From: an uncultured Pelagibacteraceae bacterium
GTDB lineage: Bacteria; Pseudomonadota; Alphaproteobacteria; Pelagibacterales; Pelagibacteraceae
Reading direction: 5' to 3'
Assembly: GCA_902539445.1 (NCBI GenBank)
Contig: CACBIY010000007.1
Coordinates: 1 to 53,085 of the forward strand
Length of the DNA stretch: 53,085 bases
In this document: positions 36,564 through 45,899 of the stretch, piece by piece
Numbering within the stretch: the stretch's first letter is position 1
Layout of the letters: each line of letters starts with the position of its first letter
Notes under the pieces: model-generated
Database searches by the model: none
What the model saw: only the letters and a program-made list of their open reading frames with translations
What the model was told of the DNA's origin: nothing
Program-made: the position numbers and the translations under genes

Positions 36564-38378
36564 TTAGTGTTGTTTGCCAAGGATCGATTTACCAGATGGT
36601 ACACGAACCTCATCAACCATTTTCTGCGTTGCAGCGTTTGGTGCTTGAGTCATTAAACTCACTACAACCATAGCTACTAAGCTGACAGCTGAACCAAAGA
36701 TACCAAACGTTAACTGAGTAATTCCTAAGAATCCACTTCCGCCTGTTCTTACCCAAACTAGGTAAGCAGCACCAGAAACTAATCCTAAGAACATACCAGC
36801 TATAGCACCTTCTTTGTTAGCTCTCTTCCACCATACACCAAGTACAAGCGGGAAGAATAGTCCTGACATTGCAAAGTCAAAAGCCCAGATTACTGAACCT
36901 AAGATACCTTGGATCTCAAGAGCTGCGATTGTTGCTCCTGCAAAACCAATTACTACAAGTAATACCCTTGCAACAACTAGTCTTTTCGCAGTCTCAGCTT
37001 TTGGATCGATGATCTTATAGTAAACATCGTGTGAGATTGCGTTTGCAATTGCTAAAATCAAACCATCAGCTGTTGACATGGCAGCAGCCATACCTCCAGC
37101 AGCAACCAGACCTGAGATTACATATGGTAATCCAGCTATTTCTGGAGTTGCTAACACAACGGCTTTACCACCCATGAAAAACTCATTTAATTCTAGAGTT
37201 CCATTTCCGTTAAAGTCGCTTACAAACATTAAGTTTGCTTGGTTCCAGTTTTGATACCAATCTATCGATTGAACTTCAGCTATTGATTTACCGATAATAC
37301 CTGTTGGTAGTGACGGATCAATCAATGACAACTTAGATAGTGTCGCTAACATTGGAGCAGAAGAATAAAGTAGGAAGATAAAGAATAATGACCAACCTAC
37401 TGATTTTCTAGCTGCTTTTACACTTGGAGTAGTAAAATATCTCATCATAACGTGAGGCAATGAAGCTGTTCCCATCATCATCGCTAACGCTAATGAAATA
37501 AATGCCCAAGGTGTTGCGTTCACCGCTGAGTGAGCTTTAGTTATTCCAGCCAAACCTTTTGGTACTTCTTTTAGATTTTCAGCAGAGTTTTTAACAAAAC
37601 CAAACTGAGCCTCTAATTCAGCTATTCTAGAAACTTCATCAGCTAACATGAAGTGAGGGAAGAAACCCGCACCCATTTTGTTACTGATCCAGAATACTGG
37701 TAATAAGTAAGCTATGATTAGTACGATATATTGAGCTACCTGTGTCCAAGTTACCCCTCTCATACCACCAAGCATTGAACAAAGTAAGATACTTATAAGT
37801 CCAACGTATACAGCGTATTGGAATGGAATATCAAGTGCAACAGATGCAATTGTACCTGTGGCGTTAATTTGTGCAGTCACGTAAGTAAATGAAGCAACAG
37901 TTAATACTACTACCGCCATAAATCTACTTAAATTACCACCGTATCTTGTACCAATAAAATCTGGAACTGTGTAACAGCCAAATTTTCTTAGGTAAGGTGC
38001 TAAAAGTGATGCAACTAATACATATCCACCAGTCCAACCTACAAGTAATGCCATATAACCGTAACCCTTAAAGTAAATACCACCTGCCATTGCAACGAAT
38101 GATGCACCAGACATCCAGTCTGCTGCTGTCGCCATTCCGTTGAACACGGTTGGTACTTGTCTTCCAGCTACGTAATACGCATCAGCTTGAGCTGTACGTG
38201 ATAGATAACCAATTATAGCATAGATGGCTACCGTGAAGGCAACGAAACAAATACCAATTGTTTTCGCTGTCATACCCATCTGCTCGGCAATTGACATAAT
38301 GATTATGAAAGCTAAAAAACCACCTGTATAGATTCCATAAACCTTAGGTAAATTGTCTATAAAATTACCTTTAATCAT
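36564..38378 (-). CDS. actP: Sodium:solute symporter, acetate/monocarboxylate type (VC_2705-like subfamily)
   Basis: SSS-family sodium symporter of 604 aa with about 13 membrane helices. SSS blocks include GRQVPTVFNGMATAADWMSGASF near residues 72-94 and ATAADGLILA-type residues near 435-442 (MSTADGLILAIANA). The DUF4212 partner encoded directly upstream is typical of a two-part symporter, usually annotated for acetate or other short acids. Residues 388-399 form a perfect EF-hand loop (DFNGNGTLELNE). acs lies 1.0 kb away. The substrate is inferred. Confidence 0.88.
   Translation of the reverse strand: MIKGNFIDNLPKVYGIYTGGFLAFIIIMSIAEQMGMTAKTIGICFVAFTVAIYAIIGYLSRTAQADAYYVAGRQVPTVFNGMATAADWMSGASFVAMAGGIYFKGYGYMALLVGWTGGYVLVASLLAPYLRKFGCYTVPDFIGTRYGGNLSRFMAVVVLTVASFTYVTAQINATGTIASVALDIPFQYAVYVGLISILLCSMLGGMRGVTWTQVAQYIVLIIAYLLPVFWISNKMGAGFFPHFMLADEVSRIAELEAQFGFVKNSAENLKEVPKGLAGITKAHSAVNATPWAFISLALAMMMGTASLPHVMMRYFTTPSVKAARKSVGWSLFFIFLLYSSAPMLATLSKLSLIDPSLPTGIIGKSIAEVQSIDWYQNWNQANLMFVSDFNGNGTLELNEFFMGGKAVVLATPEIAGLPYVISGLVAAGGMAAAMSTADGLILAIANAISHDVYYKIIDPKAETAKRLVVARVLLVVIGFAGATIAALEIQGILGSVIWAFDFAMSGLFFPLVLGVWWKRANKEGAIAGMFLGLVSGAAYLVWVRTGGSGFLGITQLTFGIFGSAVSLVAMVVVSLMTQAPNAATQKMVDEVRVPSGKSILGKQH
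37182..37217 (-). other. EF-hand calcium-binding loop encoded within the symporter
   Basis: The codons specify Asp388-Phe-Asn-Gly-Asn-Gly-Thr-Leu-Glu-Leu-Asn-Glu399. Positions 1 (Asp), 3 (Asn), 5 (Asn), 6 (Gly), 8 (Leu), 9 (Glu) and 12 (Glu) all satisfy the canonical 12-residue EF-hand pattern. The loop lies in a hydrophilic segment between membrane helices (about 365-405). Confidence 0.75.
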
Positions 38379-38638
38379 TAGTCATCTCCTCTTTCACTGA
38401 AGCCGAACTCTTCATCAATTTTTTCTTGTCTGTTCGCAAACCAGAAAATCAGTATTACGAAAATTCCAAGAGAACCTTGACATGTGAACCAATAAGTCAA
38501 CGGATAACCAAATGGTCCCGTAACTTCATTCATTTCAGCCCCGAATAGGAAGATGCCAATTGAGAAAACAAACCAAATTGCTAACGTCATCATTAGCAAA
38601 CCCTTGGATTTTTCCCAGTGTTGTTCTTGTTTTGACAT
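38378..38638 (-). CDS. Sodium symporter small subunit (DUF4212)
   Basis: Protein of 86 aa with two membrane helices (about residues 13-33 and 47-66). The blocks HWEKSKGLLMMTLAIWF and FPLTYW-like GYPLTYWFTCQGSLGIFVILIF are diagnostic of DUF4212, which is nearly always encoded just ahead of an SSS symporter. The stop shares a base with the symporter start. An unusually strong Shine-Dalgarno precedes it. Confidence 0.92.
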   Translation of the reverse strand: MSKQEQHWEKSKGLLMMTLAIWFVFSIGIFLFGAEMNEVTGPFGYPLTYWFTCQGSLGIFVILIFWFANRQEKIDEEFGFSERGDD

Positions 38639-38643
38639 TTATA

Positions 38644-38651
38644 CCTCTCTC
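38644..38651 (-). promoter_or_regulatory. Strong Shine-Dalgarno of the symporter operon
   Basis: The minus strand reads GAGAGAGG five bases before the TATAA-ATG start region of the DUF4212 gene. Most genes here have weak or no recognisable ribosome-binding sites, so this one suggests high translation of the uptake system. Confidence 0.7.
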
Positions 38652-38742
38652 TTTTTAGTTATAACTGGCGAAAACCATAACCATTATGAAATAGATTTAA
38701 AGTGTTAAAATTGGTAAATTTACTAGCCTTTTCAAGTTATAA

Positions 38743-39387
38743 GTGTCAAAAATAGGGCTTTTTATGGGAAAATACAAATTAACGTGGAGAGACTTAACTT
38801 GGCACGATTTTAAAACTTACCTTTTCGCCATGTTCAAAGCATTCATTCCCAAGGGGAAAATTAGCAATTTGGATGAACTTGAAACGTTTATTCAAACAAA
38901 ATCTGCCTGGGTCAGTCAGGTCACTCTTTACGGCTATCTTAAAACGAGGATGGGAACTAGATACGTTCTTCATTTTGAAAATGATACTTTTATGGACTCA
39001 GTAAACTTGGCCAAGTGGAATATTTATGCGGTTGCTCTTCAAGATCTTACATTGTTTACATTTTCAAAATTGAAAGCAAACTTTAATTATCAAGACACAG
39101 AAAAAGCAAAAGAAATTTTTTTTAAAATTTTAGATGATGAAACTTCAAATAAGATGCCAATGGATATCATTGAAAATGCAAAAAAAAGTTTTGATGAAAG
39201 AATACAAAATATTAATTGGGATGATCATCACAATGATTTACCATTTAATCCTAGCGCTTTATCTTTATATAAGTGGGCACCGATTGCAGAAGATTTAAAA
39301 ACTTTAGATCGCAAAATAGTTCTAAACTCAGTGATTTTAAAATGGGATGTTGTAAAAAAAGAATTTAATGAAAGAATTAAATTTTAA
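38743..39387 (+). CDS. Conserved protein of unknown function between the symporter and acs
   Basis: Soluble protein of 214 aa, Trp- and aromatic-rich at the start ([16 protein letters not shown]), with a central block [25 protein letters not shown] that looks like a conserved family core. No membrane helix, signal peptide or catalytic motif that I know is evident. The start is GTG; an ATG at 38764 (MGKYKL) is an alternative and has a slightly better purine stretch ahead. It is divergent from the symporter operon and overlaps acs by 4 bp at its 3' end. The context hints at a link with acetate metabolism, but the function is unknown. Confidence 0.75.
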   Translation: MSKIGLFMGKYKLTWRDLTWHDFKTYLFAMFKAFIPKGKISNLDELETFIQTKSAWVSQVTLYGYLKTRMGTRYVLHFENDTFMDSVNLAKWNIYAVALQDLTLFTFSKLKANFNYQDTEKAKEIFFKILDDETSNKMPMDIIENAKKSFDERIQNINWDDHHNDLPFNPSALSLYKWAPIAEDLKTLDRKIVLNSVILKWDVVKKEFNERIKF

Positions 39388-41474
39388 ATATTTTTTCTAT
39401 TTTCAACCAAGCTATCGACTACACCTGGATCAGCAAGAGTAGTTGTATCACCTAGTTGTCCATGCTCGTTTGCTGCAATCTTTCTTAAAATTCTTCTCAT
39501 AATTTTTCCAGATCTTGTTTTTGGAAGCCCTGGAGTAAAATGAATTAAATCTGGTGTTGCCAAAGGTCCTATTTGTTTTCTTACCCAAAGTTTTAGTTCT
39601 CTATCCAAATCACCCGTTTCGCTCTCTCCAGCGTTTAAAGTAACATAACAGTACAACCCATTTCCTTTGATATCATGAGGATATCCAACCACTGCAGCTT
39701 CTGCTACTTTAGGATGCGCAACAAATGCGCTTTCAATTTCAGCGGTACCAAGGTTATGACCAGAAACAATAATCACATCATCAACTCTACCAGTTATCCA
39801 ATAATAACCATCTTTATCTCTTTTACATCCATCTCCAGTGAAATATTTTCCATCAAATTGAGAAAAATATGTATCAATAAATCTTTGATGATCACCATAT
39901 ACTGTTCTCATTTGACCAGGCCAAGATTGAGCTATACAAAGTCTACCTTCACCTTCACCTTTTATTTCTTTACCGTCTTTATTGACTAGCACCGGTTTAA
40001 TTCCGTAAAAAGGTTTTGTTGCTGATCCAGGTTTAAGTGGAATAGCTCCAGTTTGTGGTGCTATAAGAATTCCTCCAGTCTCTGTTTGCCACCAGGTATC
40101 AACTATTGGACATTTTGAATTACCAACAGTTTTATAATACCACATCCATGCCTCTGGATTTATAGGTTCTCCAACAGTTCCTAATAATTTTAGAGATTTT
40201 CTAGTGGTTTTATTCACTGGGCCATCGCCCTCTCTCATCAAGGCTCTTATAGCTGTTGGCGCTGTATAAAAAGTATTCACTTTATATTTGTCTACAATCT
40301 GCCACCATCTTGAACTATCAGGGTAATTTGGAACACCTTCAAACATAATGGTTGTTGCACCATTAGCTAATGGTCCATAAATTATATAGCTATGACCAGT
40401 TACCCATCCAATATCTGCTGTACACCAATAAATGTCATTAGGCTTATAATTAAAGATATATTGATGAGTCATTGAGGCATAAACCATATATCCCCCAGTG
40501 GTATGCAACACCCCTTTAGGTTTTCCAGTTGATCCTGATGTGTAAAGAATAAATAAAGGATCCTCTGCACTCATTTCTTCAGGCTCGCAATAATTTGGAA
40601 CATCTTTAATTAGGTCGTGATACCAGACATCTCGATCTTGATCCCAATATACATAATTACCAGTTCTCTTTACTACTATACATTTTTTAACATCTGGACA
40701 ATTAGATAAAGCCTCATCTGTCGTTGCTTTTAAAGGAATAGTTTTGCCTCCTCTTACTCCCTCATCAGCAGTAATTATATATTCTGATTTACAATCATTA
40801 ACTCTTCCTGAAATTGATTCTGCAGAGAAACCACCAAAAATTATTGAGTGGACGGCACCTATTCTTGCACAAGCTAACATCAGAACCGCTAATTCAGGTA
40901 TCATCGTTAGATAAATAGTTACACGATCACCTTTTTGTATCCCTAGTTTCTTTAGACCATTGGCAGCCTTTGAAACTTTTTGATGTAATTGTTTATAAGA
41001 AATTTTTTGAGTATCTTTAGGATCGTCCCCCACCCAAATAATTGCTGTTTTATCTTTTTTATCTTTTAAATGACGATCAATGCAATTAGCAGATGCGTTA
41101 AGGGTACCATCTTCGAACCATTTAATTCTTACTTCGTCTTTACTATATTTAACATCTTTTATTTTTTTGTAGGGTTTTATCCAAGTAATTCTCTTTCCTT
41201 CTTTTTTCCAAAATGAATTATTATTTTTAATCGATTCAGAATATTTTTTTTGATATTGAGCTTTATTTGCCAAACTTCTTTTCACCCATTCAGGTTTAGT
41301 TTTAATAACTTGATCGTTAGATGATGTTTTATCGATTTTTTTATTTTTAGATCTTTTGATAGAGGCTCTATTAGGTTTTGAGACTCTTTTTATTTTCCTT
41401 CTTTTTTTTGAAGTTTTTTTACTTTTTTTTTTTGCTCTTTTCTTTTTCTTTTTTGATTTCTTTTTTTTTGGCAT
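39384..41474 (-). CDS. acs: Acetyl-CoA synthetase with N-terminal polylysine tail
   Basis: AMP-forming acetate:CoA ligase. The P-loop [11 protein letters not shown] is at 311-321, the core [15 protein letters not shown] near 121-135, GRVDDVI in the hinge region, and the regulatory/catalytic Lys657 in [10 protein letters not shown]. At 696 aa it exceeds the usual length of about 650. Residues 1-47 hold 29 Lys/Arg and no acidic residue, resembling a histone H1 tail. The usual family N-terminus would begin near residue 57. The ATG is four bases after the EVE gene stop, which supports this start. No other in-frame ATG occurs before the adenylation domain. Confidence 0.95.
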   Translation of the reverse strand: MPKKKKSKKKKKRAKKKSKKTSKKRRKIKRVSKPNRASIKRSKNKKIDKTSSNDQVIKTKPEWVKRSLANKAQYQKKYSESIKNNNSFWKKEGKRITWIKPYKKIKDVKYSKDEVRIKWFEDGTLNASANCIDRHLKDKKDKTAIIWVGDDPKDTQKISYKQLHQKVSKAANGLKKLGIQKGDRVTIYLTMIPELAVLMLACARIGAVHSIIFGGFSAESISGRVNDCKSEYIITADEGVRGGKTIPLKATTDEALSNCPDVKKCIVVKRTGNYVYWDQDRDVWYHDLIKDVPNYCEPEEMSAEDPLFILYTSGSTGKPKGVLHTTGGYMVYASMTHQYIFNYKPNDIYWCTADIGWVTGHSYIIYGPLANGATTIMFEGVPNYPDSSRWWQIVDKYKVNTFYTAPTAIRALMREGDGPVNKTTRKSLKLLGTVGEPINPEAWMWYYKTVGNSKCPIVDTWWQTETGGILIAPQTGAIPLKPGSATKPFYGIKPVLVNKDGKEIKGEGEGRLCIAQSWPGQMRTVYGDHQRFIDTYFSQFDGKYFTGDGCKRDKDGYYWITGRVDDVIIVSGHNLGTAEIESAFVAHPKVAEAAVVGYPHDIKGNGLYCYVTLNAGESETGDLDRELKLWVRKQIGPLATPDLIHFTPGLPKTRSGKIMRRILRKIAANEHGQLGDTTTLADPGVVDSLVENRKNI

Positions 41475-41478
41475 TTTT

Positions 41479-41892
41479 TTAAAATTTACTCATTTTATTT
41501 AAAATTTTCCAGCTTTTAGAGTCAATAGGCATTACAGATAATCTACTTTGTTTAATCAAAGATAAATGGCTTAATTGCTTGTTTTTTTTAATTTTTTCCA
41601 AAGATACTGGATTATTAAGTCTTTTTAAAAATTTTACTGTAACTGCAACAAATCTCCCTGATTTGTCAGTTTTATCCATGTAATGTTCTTTTAAAACCTC
41701 TACAATTCCAACAATTTCTTTTCCAATATTTGAGTGATAAAAAAAACATTGATCACCCTTTTTCATGCTTTTTAGATTCTTAGCTGCTTGATAGTTTCTT
41801 ACACCATCCCAGGGTACCCCTTTTTCACCAGCCTTTTTTTGTTGATCAATCGACCAAACATCAGGCTCAGATTTTAATAGCCAATATTTCAT
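41479..41892 (-). CDS. EVE domain protein (DUF55 / THYN1-like)
   Basis: Protein of 137 aa that is entirely an EVE (PUA-like) domain. It starts [16 protein letters not shown], then [24 protein letters not shown] and [11 protein letters not shown] domains are thought to recognise modified bases in DNA or RNA, but this stand-alone type has no settled function. It begins directly at the OpgB-GDPD stop and ends four bases before acs, so the three genes are probably co-transcribed. Confidence 0.92.
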   Translation of the reverse strand: MKYWLLKSEPDVWSIDQQKKAGEKGVPWDGVRNYQAAKNLKSMKKGDQCFFYHSNIGKEIVGIVEVLKEHYMDKTDKSGRFVAVTVKFLKRLNNPVSLEKIKKNKQLSHLSLIKQSRLSVMPIDSKSWKILNKMSKF

Positions 41893-44679
41893 TTAATTAC
41901 ATAAATCTAATATATTGGGAGTTGATGAAAAAATCACGTCAGAATAAATACCTTCAACGTAATTATGTAAATCACAGAGAATTTCGGCTTCTTTCCCAGA
42001 TGTTTCCAAAACATATTTGTTAAATTTTTTATTAATATTATAAGCGTATGTTTTAAAACCAAGAGACTTCGCCTCTTTAAAAAATTCTGGATAATTGTAT
42101 ACAGTTTGTTGATCTACAGCAAAACCATAGGGAATATTTTTTTGACTCATAAGATATTTTAAATAATTTTTAGAATACTTATTTCTGTAAATCATACGTT
42201 GCGATATCAAAATTTTGGAAAAATTGTTCTTAATTGCTTCTTCAATTGATTTTTTTGTAAACAACTCAATGATTAAATTGTTTTGAACCTTCTTAAATGT
42301 TTTTTTTATTAACAAAGCATCATCAAGTTTATCAGTGACTAAAGTAGCATCAGGGTGTTTAATAAACCAATCTAAAATTTCAACTTCACTTAAAGGAGTA
42401 AATTTTTCGTCAATTTTATAATTTAGAAAATTTTTTAAATCGGGAGGGACAGCTCCGTCATATTTAGTTCTTTGTTTCCAAGATGTCCAGTCATGTGCAG
42501 CAACAATTTTGTTATCTGATGTTAAAAGTAAGTCTAATTCAAAATATCTAGCCCCTAAACTATAGTTTTTTTGCAATGACTCTAATGAATTTGTGTATAC
42601 ATGTTTATCAATCGAGCCTCCTGCATGAGCAATAAATGTATCTTTCTTAAGCAGAAATTCTTTATCTATAATTTCTCTATCTTTTGTAAATTTAAAGTAA
42701 ATTTTTTTGTAATTTAATTTTGTAGATAGATAAAATTTATTGATCACTGGGTATGCCCAAGGTATAAAGTTTGACATATTTTCTTTTGTATATTTCCTAA
42801 AATTTTCCCATGAAATTAAAAATGAACTAGGTTTTTCATTTAGATTTTTTATTTTTGATATAAACTCATCTTTTTTTATCTTTTCAAATAAATAAGATTC
42901 TTTATTAAAGCTTTTATCGTAAGGGTAAACTTTGATAGTTATCATATCTTTTTTTTCTTTCACATTAATAAGCATAAACTCACATTGATTTTTATTTGAA
43001 ATAATAGCATAATTAAATTTATTACATTCACCAATTGCTTTAAAATTAATTTTTTTATTTTTTTTTACAATCTCATCAAAAATTATCGCCTCTATGTTTT
43101 TTCTGATGACACCTTTTGCATCAGTTTCTACTTCTATTACTTTTCCTTGAATAGACAAAAGTGGCATAGACATCGTCAGCCCGGACGGAAAAATCACTGA
43201 ATTTTCATTCTCCAAAATTTTACCATCTAAAAGTACCAGCTTCTCATTAATATTAATTAAATCTTTCTCAAAAGTTTTAATTATTTTTGAAATATCTTGA
43301 TTATTATTAGATAAAGATTTCTTTATTCTTTCGTCGTTCTCAAAAAGACTTACACCTAAACCCATTTTGTTGTTCCCGCTTAAATAATCTAGAATTGTTG
43401 CTGGTATATCTAATGTGTTACCTTTAATATTTATTTCCTTTTTTTTTTGAACCTCATAAGGATCAATGATCAAAAATAAATTTTTTCTTTTTTTTTGATC
43501 CTTAAAGTATTTTCTTGAAATATTGGAGTTCATTAAAAGGTGATCTGAGTGAATTATGATTAAATTATTTTTTGACTTATCATTAAAAATTATTTGATTA
43601 ATCAAATTATTTAGGTACAGATCATTACAGTAAACAACCTTAAGATGGTTCATCGATATATGTTTACTTATTTTCTCACAATTTTTCGACAATAGGCCAT
43701 TTGGTGGATGATTATCTACAGTGCTTATCCAAACGGCATAAGGTTTGTCCTTAGTTTCAAAATACTTAATTTGATTTAATGCATACTCTAAAACTATATT
43801 GTCATGAATTCCCCAAGGACTTATTTGTAAATTTCTCTCGCTGTAAAAATCTTTAATCGAATCTAATCCTTTTACCTCTTTGACACTATGAGTATTATAA
43901 AAATTTCCGTTTCCTGCATATTTTTCTGATGTGCCTTGAATTGACATTAAATTATAATTTTTTTTGGCTAATAGGTCAGAAAGACAATTGTAATTAGAAT
44001 AAAAGGTAAGATCCACATATGGTAAACCACAATTACTGGCAACTAAACCTGCAATTGTCCAGTCAGTATAGCCTTTGACTTGATTTATATTTGTGAAATC
44101 AATTAAATCATTACGATCAAGAAGCCTTAAGTTTAAATGCTTAAGATTTTTATTTTTATAAAAAGTTCTTTCTAAACTTTCAGCAGCTATAATAACTAAA
44201 TCTCTATTTAAGAAATTTTTTGGAACTTCTTTTACGTTTTTAAAATATTCATTAAAATCATACTCACCAATGATATTGGAATTACCATATGTCATTAGAA
44301 AACTTTTTATTAATGACATTGATGCGGGATTAACAAATATAAAAATTAATAGAAATATTGTTTTATAAAAATAATTTTTAATTCTGAATTTTATGAATTT
44401 TTTATAAATTAATATCCCAATTGAAAAAAATAAAAAAAACAAAAACATTTGAAAAATAAATATAAATAAATAAGGTAAATAAGTTGATCCGATCAAATCA
44501 CTTTGTAAATGAATCCAAAACGATCTATTAAATCCTTCTCCTGTAATTATATTTATGGAAATATAAAATAGTGATAATAGAATTAATAAATATATTATTA
44601 GGTAATGAATTATTGTGCTTTTGGTTATTTTAAATTCATTTAAAAAATATCCAAAAATAAATGAAAATAAATAAATCAT
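41893..44679 (-). CDS. OpgB-type phosphoglycerol transferase fused to a glycerophosphodiesterase-like domain
   Basis: Protein of 928 aa with three parts. Residues 1-120 hold about four membrane helices. Residues 160-450 are a sulfatase-fold phosphoglycerol transferase: ESLERTF (167-173), TDWTIAGLVASNCGLP (205-220) with the likely Thr nucleophile, PWGIHDN, and SDH at 378-380, all close to E. coli OpgB/MdoB. Residues 480-600 resemble the OpgB C-terminal region. Residues 681-915 are GDPD-like: AHAGG (His685), NSLES, FELDLLLT (Glu714, Asp716) and AAHDW (His729, Asp730). OpgB moves phosphoglycerol from phosphatidylglycerol to periplasmic glucans; a GDPD cleaves glycerophosphodiesters. The extracytoplasmic site is inferred from topology. 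Confidence 0.85.
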   Translation of the reverse strand: MIYLFSFIFGYFLNEFKITKSTIIHYLIIYLLILLSLFYISINIITGEGFNRSFWIHLQSDLIGSTYLPYLFIFIFQMFLFFLFFSIGILIYKKFIKFRIKNYFYKTIFLLIFIFVNPASMSLIKSFLMTYGNSNIIGEYDFNEYFKNVKEVPKNFLNRDLVIIAAESLERTFYKNKNLKHLNLRLLDRNDLIDFTNINQVKGYTDWTIAGLVASNCGLPYVDLTFYSNYNCLSDLLAKKNYNLMSIQGTSEKYAGNGNFYNTHSVKEVKGLDSIKDFYSERNLQISPWGIHDNIVLEYALNQIKYFETKDKPYAVWISTVDNHPPNGLLSKNCEKISKHISMNHLKVVYCNDLYLNNLINQIIFNDKSKNNLIIIHSDHLLMNSNISRKYFKDQKKRKNLFLIIDPYEVQKKKEINIKGNTLDIPATILDYLSGNNKMGLGVSLFENDERIKKSLSNNNQDISKIIKTFEKDLININEKLVLLDGKILENENSVIFPSGLTMSMPLLSIQGKVIEVETDAKGVIRKNIEAIIFDEIVKKNKKINFKAIGECNKFNYAIISNKNQCEFMLINVKEKKDMITIKVYPYDKSFNKESYLFEKIKKDEFISKIKNLNEKPSSFLISWENFRKYTKENMSNFIPWAYPVINKFYLSTKLNYKKIYFKFTKDREIIDKEFLLKKDTFIAHAGGSIDKHVYTNSLESLQKNYSLGARYFELDLLLTSDNKIVAAHDWTSWKQRTKYDGAVPPDLKNFLNYKIDEKFTPLSEVEILDWFIKHPDATLVTDKLDDALLIKKTFKKVQNNLIIELFTKKSIEEAIKNNFSKILISQRMIYRNKYSKNYLKYLMSQKNIPYGFAVDQQTVYNYPEFFKEAKSLGFKTYAYNINKKFNKYVLETSGKEAEILCDLHNYVEGIYSDVIFSSTPNILDLCN

Positions 44680-44810
44680 AAATAAAAGTTAGTTAGTTGA
44701 TTTTTTATTATTAAAAAAAATAAGATTAATTTATATCAAAACCAATAAACTTATGTGTAAAAAGTTATTAATAATTAAAGTAATAATGAAAAAATCTGCT
44801 AAAATTAATT

Positions 44811-45890
44811 ATGAGAGTTTTTTTTGATTATTCAATATTTACACTACAAAGTTTTGGAGGGGTATCAAAATATACTGTAAATCTAGTAGAAAACTTCTCA
44901 GACCAAATTGATCCACTTATAATCTCATTATTTTATAAAAATTATTATCTGAAAAACAGTAGGTTTGCAGATAAAATGTTTTTTTTTAAAAAAGCTGGAC
45001 CTCTAATAAAATATTTAAATAAGACTAATGAAATATATTTTAATTATAGGTTAAGAACAAAAAACCCAGATATAATACATTTAAGTTATTTCAATCAAAA
45101 AAATTTTTATAAATCAAAAGCAAAAACAGTAATTACAGAGCACGATTTGATAAAAGAGAAATTTTATCCTAAAAAATATAAAGATGAAATTGAATACAAA
45201 AAAAGATTATTTGAAAAAATTGATCAAATTATTTGTGTTTCTGAAAATACAAAAAAAGATCTTCTCGAGGAATATAATATAGATGCTTCTAAAATTTCAG
45301 TTGTTTATCATGGTGTAAATAAGAATAAAAATGTTAGAGAAAGATCATTAAATATTAGACCTTTCATACTTTTTGTAGGGTCAAGACAAAGATATAAAAA
45401 CTTTGAAAACGCAATAAAATCTTATGCGAGATCAAGCAAACTTAAATTAGATTTTGACTTTGTTTGTTTTGGAGGAGGAAGTTTTTTAAAAATAGAGGAA
45501 GAATTATTTAAAAATCTTTCGATAAATAGAGAGAGAATTCATTATTATGAAGGAGATGATCAAGATTTAAATTATTTTTACCAAAATGCTCGAATATTTA
45601 TTTTTCCATCATTATATGAGGGATTTGGCATGACGCTTTTGGAAGCAATGAATATGCAATGTCCAATTATTTGTAGTGATACAAGTTGTTTTCCTGAAAT
45701 AGTAAATGACTCTGCGATTTTATTTAATCCAACAGATATAGAGATGCTAACATCTAAAATAGAAAAAATGATTTATGATGATCAGTTATTATTAGATTTA
45801 AAAAAAAAAGGAAATACCAACTTAAATAATTTTAGTTGGAATAAATGCGCTAATGAAACAGAAAACTTGTATAAAAAATTATTCAATTAG
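44811..45890 (+). CDS. GT4-family glycosyltransferase
   Basis: GT-B fold glycosyltransferase of 359 aa. The N-terminal FGGVSKYTVNLVENF is the acceptor-domain loop, ENTKKDLLEEYNI and SVVYHGVN mark the domain link, and FPSLYEGFGMTLLEAM contains the retaining GT4 E-x7-E motif (Glu270, Glu278). The donor and acceptor are unknown. It is divergent from the OpgB-GDPD gene across a 131-bp AT-rich spacer in which I could not single out promoters. The pairing suggests a shared role in envelope glycan or glycolipid assembly. Confidence 0.88.
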   Translation: MRVFFDYSIFTLQSFGGVSKYTVNLVENFSDQIDPLIISLFYKNYYLKNSRFADKMFFFKKAGPLIKYLNKTNEIYFNYRLRTKNPDIIHLSYFNQKNFYKSKAKTVITEHDLIKEKFYPKKYKDEIEYKKRLFEKIDQIICVSENTKKDLLEEYNIDASKISVVYHGVNKNKNVRERSLNIRPFILFVGSRQRYKNFENAIKSYARSSKLKLDFDFVCFGGGSFLKIEEELFKNLSINRERIHYYEGDDQDLNYFYQNARIFIFPSLYEGFGMTLLEAMNMQCPIICSDTSCFPEIVNDSAILFNPTDIEMLTSKIEKMIYDDQLLLDLKKKGNTNLNNFSWNKCANETENLYKKLFN

Positions 45891-45899
45891 ATTACGTTC

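Noticed and set aside
41334-41474. The polylysine tail as a frameshift or assembly artefact in an A-run
   Set aside because: The frame stays open across many short A-runs interrupted by Ser, Arg, Thr and Pro codons, and the ATG is placed normally after the upstream stop; kept as real but to be tested.
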